9,419 nt of DNA, taken from the NCBI GenBank assembly GCA_902488555.1, contig CABTWT010000043.1, positions 1 through 9,419 of the forward strand. The letters are read 5' to 3'. Below the pieces are notes generated by a model. The model did not search any database. It was not told the DNA's origin and saw only the letters and a program-made list of their open reading frames with translations. The DNA comes from an uncultured Anaerococcus sp. (GTDB taxonomy: Bacteria; Bacillota_A; Clostridia; Tissierellales; Peptoniphilaceae). A program made the position numbers and the translations under genes. The number at the start of each line of letters is the position of its first letter. Position 1 is the first letter of the stretch. Below are positions 6,506 to 9,419 of this stretch, in pieces.

Positions 6506-7490
6506 TTATTGCCTGTTTCTCTAATTGTTCAATTTCTCTTTTTAAATTATCATTAAGTATTAAGGAATAGGTTGGATCTAAATGTACATTTAGTCTAATT
6601 CCTGTTTCTTTTTCTACTTCTTTTTGTATGTCAGTTATTAATTGGTGGGCTGCTAGTAGAGAAATATTTTGCGCTATTTCAACATCCACAGTTCCATCTA
6701 AATGACCTTTGCCGTAATCGTGTATTTCTAATCCATGATAACCAATTATAAAATGATTATCCATCAACATAGCTCCAAGCTTTTTCTCAACATCTGGGCT
6801 AAGTCTTTGGCCTAGTAGATAGTTCATAGTGTCTCTAAACATATTAAAACCTGGCATAAATACTGCACCAGATAGGATAACACCTGCTAAGGCATCTAAG
6901 TTAAAGTTTATATATTTTTGTAAATACAAAGATATAATTATGGCAAGAGTTGATAATATGTCATTTCTAGAGTCTATCATGACACTCAAATTTAGCTCTG
7001 AATCAAGGTTTCTATATAATCTTCTATTTAAAAAGTATATATAGATTTTGGCAAGTATGCTTATGACAAGAACTCCCATTGTTAGATAATTAATTGATAC
7101 GATATTATCTTCCTTAAATTTCCCCAAGGAATTTAAAAGCAAAGAAAATCCTACATACATTATTAATATACTAACTAGTAGGGTGATTAACGCTTCTCCC
7201 CTACCATATCCGTGAGGGTGTTCTTTATCTGCAGGTTTCCTACTTATTTTAGCACCCACAAAGGCCATAATAGCCACAATTGTATCTGATAGATTGTTGA
7301 AACCATCGTTAATTATTGCAGCAGAGTTCGCTATAACCCCTACTATTAATTTACCTGCACTAAGCAAGACATTTATTACTATAGATATTATAGATGATAG
7401 AGAGATTAAAGCCAATCTAGTGTGTGGATCATCTTCATTCTTATAATCATCTACAAATTTACTAGCTAAAAAATTAAACAATTTATTCAC
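6486..7490 (-). CDS. Cation diffusion facilitator, probable Mn2+ exporter
   Basis: CDF proteins export divalent metal ions by proton antiport across the cell membrane. The 334 residues give six predicted helices, at about 29-51, 57-80, 99-121, 132-154, 167-191 and 196-214, then a cytoplasmic metal-binding-type C-terminal domain (about 215-310). The loop after helix 2 has HPHGYGRGE (91-99), a CDF hallmark. The transport site appears as Asn65-x3-Asp69 in helix 2 (DGFNNLSD) and Asp173-x3-Asp177 in helix 5 (DSRND). This ND-DD set is typical of Mn exporters such as pneumococcal MntE, whereas zinc CDFs usually have a His in helix 5. Substrate is thus a strong inference, not proof. Two starts are possible: GTG at 7490, overlapping the prfA stop by 8 bp but without a Shine-Dalgarno, or TTG at 7481, three codons on, with AGGTGA at a good distance. 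The outer one is listed. Confidence 0.93.
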   Translation of the reverse strand: MNKLFNFLASKFVDDYKNEDDPHTRLALISLSSIISIVINVLLSAGKLIVGVIANSAAIINDGFNNLSDTIVAIMAFVGAKISRKPADKEHPHGYGRGEALITLLVSILIMYVGFSLLLNSLGKFKEDNIVSINYLTMGVLVISILAKIYIYFLNRRLYRNLDSELNLSVMIDSRNDILSTLAIIISLYLQKYINFNLDALAGVILSGAVFMPGFNMFRDTMNYLLGQRLSPDVEKKLGAMLMDNHFIIGYHGLEIHDYGKGHLDGTVDVEIAQNISLLAAHQLITDIQKEVEKETGIRLNVHLDPTYSLILNDNLKREIEQLEKQAINEYDDF

Positions 7491-8553
7491 CTATGTGTTC
7501 AAGTTTTCTAGTTTGATCTTCAGTCGTTAGTGCCTCAATCATTTCTTCAATATTGCCATTCAAAAAGTCTTCAAGTTGGTAGATGGTTTTATTGATTCTA
7601 TGATCTGTAATCCTACCTTGAGGGAAGTTGTAGGTTCTGATTCTCTCAGACCTGTCACCAGTTCCTACTTGGGATTTTCTGTTATCAGCAATTTCTTTGT
7701 TTCTCTTTTCCTCTTCTATTTCATAAAGGCGAGCTCTCAAAACTCTCATTGCTTTTTCTTTGTTTTTAATCTGACTTTTCTCATCTTGGCAGGTTACAAC
7801 AAGACCTGTTGGTTCGTGAGTAAGTCTTACTGCAGAGTCTGTTGTATTTACAGATTGACCACCATTACCAGAAGACCTGTAAACATCCACCCTAATGTCA
7901 TTTGGGTCAAGTTTTATATCAACTTCGTCAACTTCTGGCATTACCGCAACTGTTGCTGTAGATGTGTGGATTCTACCACCAGATTCTGTTTCTGGTACAC
8001 GTTGGACCCTGTGAACACCTGATTCATATTTTAGTTTTGAGTAGGCACCTTCACCTTTAACAACAAAGGTCGCTTCCTTTATGCCTCCCACTCCCTGGGT
8101 GGTCACTTCAATTTCCTCGGTTTTGAAGCCTGCTTTATCAGCATACATATTGTACATTCTGTACAAGTCTCCTGCGAAAAGTCCTGCTTCATCTCCACCA
8201 GCTCCTGGTCTTATCTCTACTATTACGTCTTTTGTATCGTTAGGATCTTTAGGGATTAGTAGAATCTTCATATCTTCGTTATAAACTTCGAGGTTTTTCT
8301 TTTCTTCATTGATTTGCTCTTTTAACATTTCAAGCATTTCTTCATCATTAGTTTCTTCTAGCAATTCTTGATTCTCCTCAATTGTTGCTTCAGAATTTAA
8401 GATATCCTCGTATTTTTCAACAACTGGTTTAAGTGAATTGTATTCTCTAGATATCTTTGTGTATTTTTCAATGTCAGAAATAACTTCCGGATCTGCAAGT
8501 TTTAACTCGAGGTCTTTAAAATTATCTCTAATATGATCTAAATTTTCGAACAT
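7483..8553 (-). CDS. prfA: Peptide chain release factor 1
   Basis: RF1 reads the stop codons UAG and UAA in the ribosomal A site and triggers release of the finished protein. The 356 residues are full length. The [10 protein letters not shown] segment (117-126) opens the conserved domain. The stop-reading tripeptide occupies 187-189 as PET within [16 protein letters not shown]1 has Pro-x-Thr here where RF2 has SPF, so this is RF1, and PET is a form I recall from other Firmicutes. GGQ at 231-233, in [10 protein letters not shown], contacts the peptidyl-transferase centre, and its Gln is the PrmC substrate. [17 protein letters not shown] (297-313) is the usual C-terminal signature. AAAGGA, overlapping the prmC stop, serves as its ribosome binding site, with only 2 bp between the genes. 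Both UAA and UAG end genes in this window, for example prfA and sua5. Confidence 0.98.
   Translation of the reverse strand: MFENLDHIRDNFKDLELKLADPEVISDIEKYTKISREYNSLKPVVEKYEDILNSEATIEENQELLEETNDEEMLEMLKEQINEEKKNLEVYNEDMKILLIPKDPNDTKDVIVEIRPGAGGDEAGLFAGDLYRMYNMYADKAGFKTEEIEVTTQGVGGIKEATFVVKGEGAYSKLKYESGVHRVQRVPETESGGRIHTSTATVAVMPEVDEVDIKLDPNDIRVDVYRSSGNGGQSVNTTDSAVRLTHEPTGLVVTCQDEKSQIKNKEKAMRVLRARLYEIEEEKRNKEIADNRKSQVGTGDRSERIRTYNFPQGRITDHRINKTIYQLEDFLNGNIEEMIEALTTEDQTRKLEHIGE
7487..7492 (-). promoter_or_regulatory. Shine-Dalgarno sequence favouring a TTG start for the CDF gene
   Basis: On the minus strand AGGTGA occurs 5 bases before TTG at 7481-7479. It overlaps the alternative GTG start at 7490, which itself has no purine-rich sequence upstream. 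If ribosomes use this site, the protein begins [10 protein letters not shown] and does not overlap prfA. Confidence 0.45.
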
Positions 8554-8555
8554 AG

Positions 8556-9350
8556 TTATCCTTTCTGGGCAATGATAAACCTATCAAACCCATTAAAATC
8601 TTTCAAATTAATTATATTTTTAAAATCAGATTTGACCAATAGTTCATTTATCGGATCCTTTTGATCATATCCAATTTCAAAAATTAAATGTGCATTATCA
8701 TTTAAATACTCATTAGCTTGGTCAATGATTTTTTTATAAAAATACAGACCATCTTTTCCACCATACAAGGCTAATTTTGGTTCATGGTAAAGCCTCTTGT
8801 CCAAGGCAAGATAATCCTTTTCGTTAATATAGGGAGGATTTGAAATTATAATATCAAATTTATCGCTAATATTATCAAACAAATCACTTTTTATAAAATT
8901 AACATTAGTAAGTTTCAAATTATCTTTATTTTCATTAGAAAGACTTAGTGCTTCTTCACTAATATCTACTCCAAAAACTTTAGAATCGGGCAGATTTTTG
9001 CCTAAGCTTAGGCTTATGGCCCCAGACCCTGCTCCTATATCCAAAATTTTATCTTTTTTAAAATCAGATTTTATTATATAGTCTACTATAATTTCTGTTT
9101 CAAATCTTGGTATTAGAGCTCTCTTATCAACTATTAATTTTATATCTAAAAACTCCCAAGAGCCTAGGGCATATTGTAAGGGGATTCCATTATTAAGATC
9201 TTCTTCTATGGATAGAATCTTCGCTTCTACATCACTTGTCAATTGAGATTCTGGGTTTAAATATATGTATGATTTTGACTTATCCATTAGATATGATAAT
9301 CCTATTATTAAATCATCATTTGCCTTGTTTATAACATCTTTTACTTTCAT
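8556..9350 (-). CDS. prmC: Release factor glutamine methyltransferase
   Basis: PrmC uses S-adenosylmethionine to N5-methylate the Gln of the GGQ motif in release factors, raising their efficiency. The 264 residues are slightly short of the usual 275-290. An N-terminal helical substrate-binding domain covers about 1-85, with QYALGSWEF (59-67) and ALIPRFETE (78-86); most PrmC proteins have PRPETE there. The SAM-binding motif I is [10 protein letters not shown] (103-112), an acidic residue in GVDIS follows at 129, and the catalytic NPPY is at 171-174. [13 protein letters not shown] (190-202) is also typical. It directly precedes its substrate gene prfA. The ATG is fixed by homology, but no Shine-Dalgarno is visible: a terminator-like hairpin ends 9 bases before it. 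Confidence 0.96.
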   Translation of the reverse strand: MKVKDVINKANDDLIIGLSYLMDKSKSYIYLNPESQLTSDVEAKILSIEEDLNNGIPLQYALGSWEFLDIKLIVDKRALIPRFETEIIVDYIIKSDFKKDKILDIGAGSGAISLSLGKNLPDSKVFGVDISEEALSLSNENKDNLKLTNVNFIKSDLFDNISDKFDIIISNPPYINEKDYLALDKRLYHEPKLALYGGKDGLYFYKKIIDQANEYLNDNAHLIFEIGYDQKDPINELLVKSDFKNIINLKDFNGFDRFIIAQKG

Positions 9351-9359
9351 TATGCATAC

Positions 9360-9388
9360 AAAAATAAGGTTAGTTTCCTAACCTTATT
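9360..9388 (-). terminator. Intrinsic terminator after rpmE, abutting prmC
   Basis: Bases 9363-9373 and 9378-9388 are perfect 11-bp complements (AATAAGGTTAG / CTAACCTTATT). Read on the minus strand, the loop is GAAA, a stabilising GNRA tetraloop, and TTTTT (9364-9360) follows the GC-containing part. The rpmE stop codon forms the base of the stem. It probably ends most rpmE transcripts, leaving read-through or a promoter further upstream to supply the prmC operon. Confidence 0.75.
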
Positions 9389-9419
9389 ATTTTCTACCGT
9401 ATCTTCTGTTAAATTTCTC
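9387..9419 (-). CDS. rpmE: Ribosomal protein L31, C-terminal end (partial)
   Basis: The last ten codons before TAA (9389-9387) read EKFNRRYGRK. This matches the usual basic C-terminus of bacterial L31 (R/K-F-x-K/R-K/R-Y-G), as in the Bacillus protein. Position supports it: rpmE precedes prmC/prfA in many Firmicutes, and an intrinsic terminator directly follows. The rest lies off the right edge, so whether it is the zinc-binding Cys form cannot be seen. Confidence 0.7.
   Translation of the reverse strand, partial: EKFNRRYGRK

Larger units (their letters stand above)
761..9350 (-). other. Putative eight-gene operon prmC-prfA-CDF-sua5-upp-murA-recD2-comF
   Basis: All eight genes run in the same direction. 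Junctions are 2 bp gap, 8 bp overlap, 20 bp overlap, 9 bp gap, 11 bp gap, 0 bp and 8 bp overlap. None can hold an intergenic promoter or terminator, so internal promoters, if any, lie inside coding sequence. The transcript is therefore inferred to span about 8.6 kb, with several translationally coupled pairs (prfA/CDF, CDF/sua5, murA/recD2, recD2/comF). Confidence 0.7.

Noticed and set aside
7987..7995. PET in place of PAT/PVT in the RF1 stop-codon-reading tripeptide
   Set aside because: The P-x-T pattern of RF1 is intact and, to my recollection, PET occurs in other Firmicute RF1 proteins, so it is not evidence of altered stop-codon use.
7576..8022. 148-codon Cys-rich plus-strand open frame opposite prfA
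   Set aside because: It is antisense to the conserved RF1 core, and its Cys/Phe content is what reversed acidic and Lys codons would give.
8556..9350. Phe in PRFETE of PrmC instead of the usual Pro
   Set aside because: The position lies outside the SAM and NPPY catalytic motifs and I believe other PrmC proteins of this group show the same variant; no functional claim is justified.
9317..9357. Small open frame starting at ATG 9357, out of frame with prmC
   Set aside because: It is about 13 codons long with no ribosome binding site and overlaps the prmC start; it is expected by chance.

Overview
This is an AT-rich, densely packed stretch of chromosome from a low-GC Firmicute. Gene order, protein style and the use of TGA as a stop (recD2 ends in TGA) fit an anaerobic clostridium-like or Tissierellia-type coccus (Anaerococcus/Peptoniphilus group). 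The phylum-level assignment is firm. The genus-level guess is inference from general familiarity, because no search was run. No tRNA, rRNA, CRISPR array, insertion sequence or phage gene was seen.

Layout. Positions 1-247 hold the tail of an unidentified plus-strand gene, a second short open frame that may be its frameshifted continuation, and a strong intrinsic terminator (185-231). A single plus-strand gene follows (248-769). It encodes a highly charged protein with strict 11-residue (hendecad) repeats and a C-terminal membrane anchor. It converges on a minus-strand gene set filling 761-9350, and its probable terminator lies inside the 3' coding end of the opposing comF gene.

Read in its own direction, the minus-strand set is: the last codons of rpmE (ribosomal protein L31) and a terminator, then prmC, prfA, a cation diffusion facilitator (CDF), sua5/ywlC, upp, murA, recD2 and comF. 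Spacings from prmC onward run from 20 bp of overlap to 11 bp of gap, so these eight genes are very probably one operon.

Functions. PrmC methylates the GGQ glutamine of release factor 1, the product of the next gene, prfA. Sua5 makes threonylcarbamoyl-AMP for the t6A modification of tRNAs. Upp salvages uracil to UMP. MurA starts peptidoglycan synthesis from UDP-GlcNAc. RecD2 is a 5'-3' helicase of DNA repair and ComF is a competence-associated phosphoribosyltransferase-fold protein. The CDF carries an Asn-Asp/Asp-Asp metal site like known manganese exporters.

I see no wholly new multi-gene system. The most unusual item is the hendecad-repeat, tail-anchored protein at 248-769. Secondary points are the terminator embedded in comF, the leader hairpin before the repeat gene, the terminator-like hairpin pressed against a prmC start that lacks a Shine-Dalgarno sequence, and the Mn-type CDF in a translation/tRNA operon.
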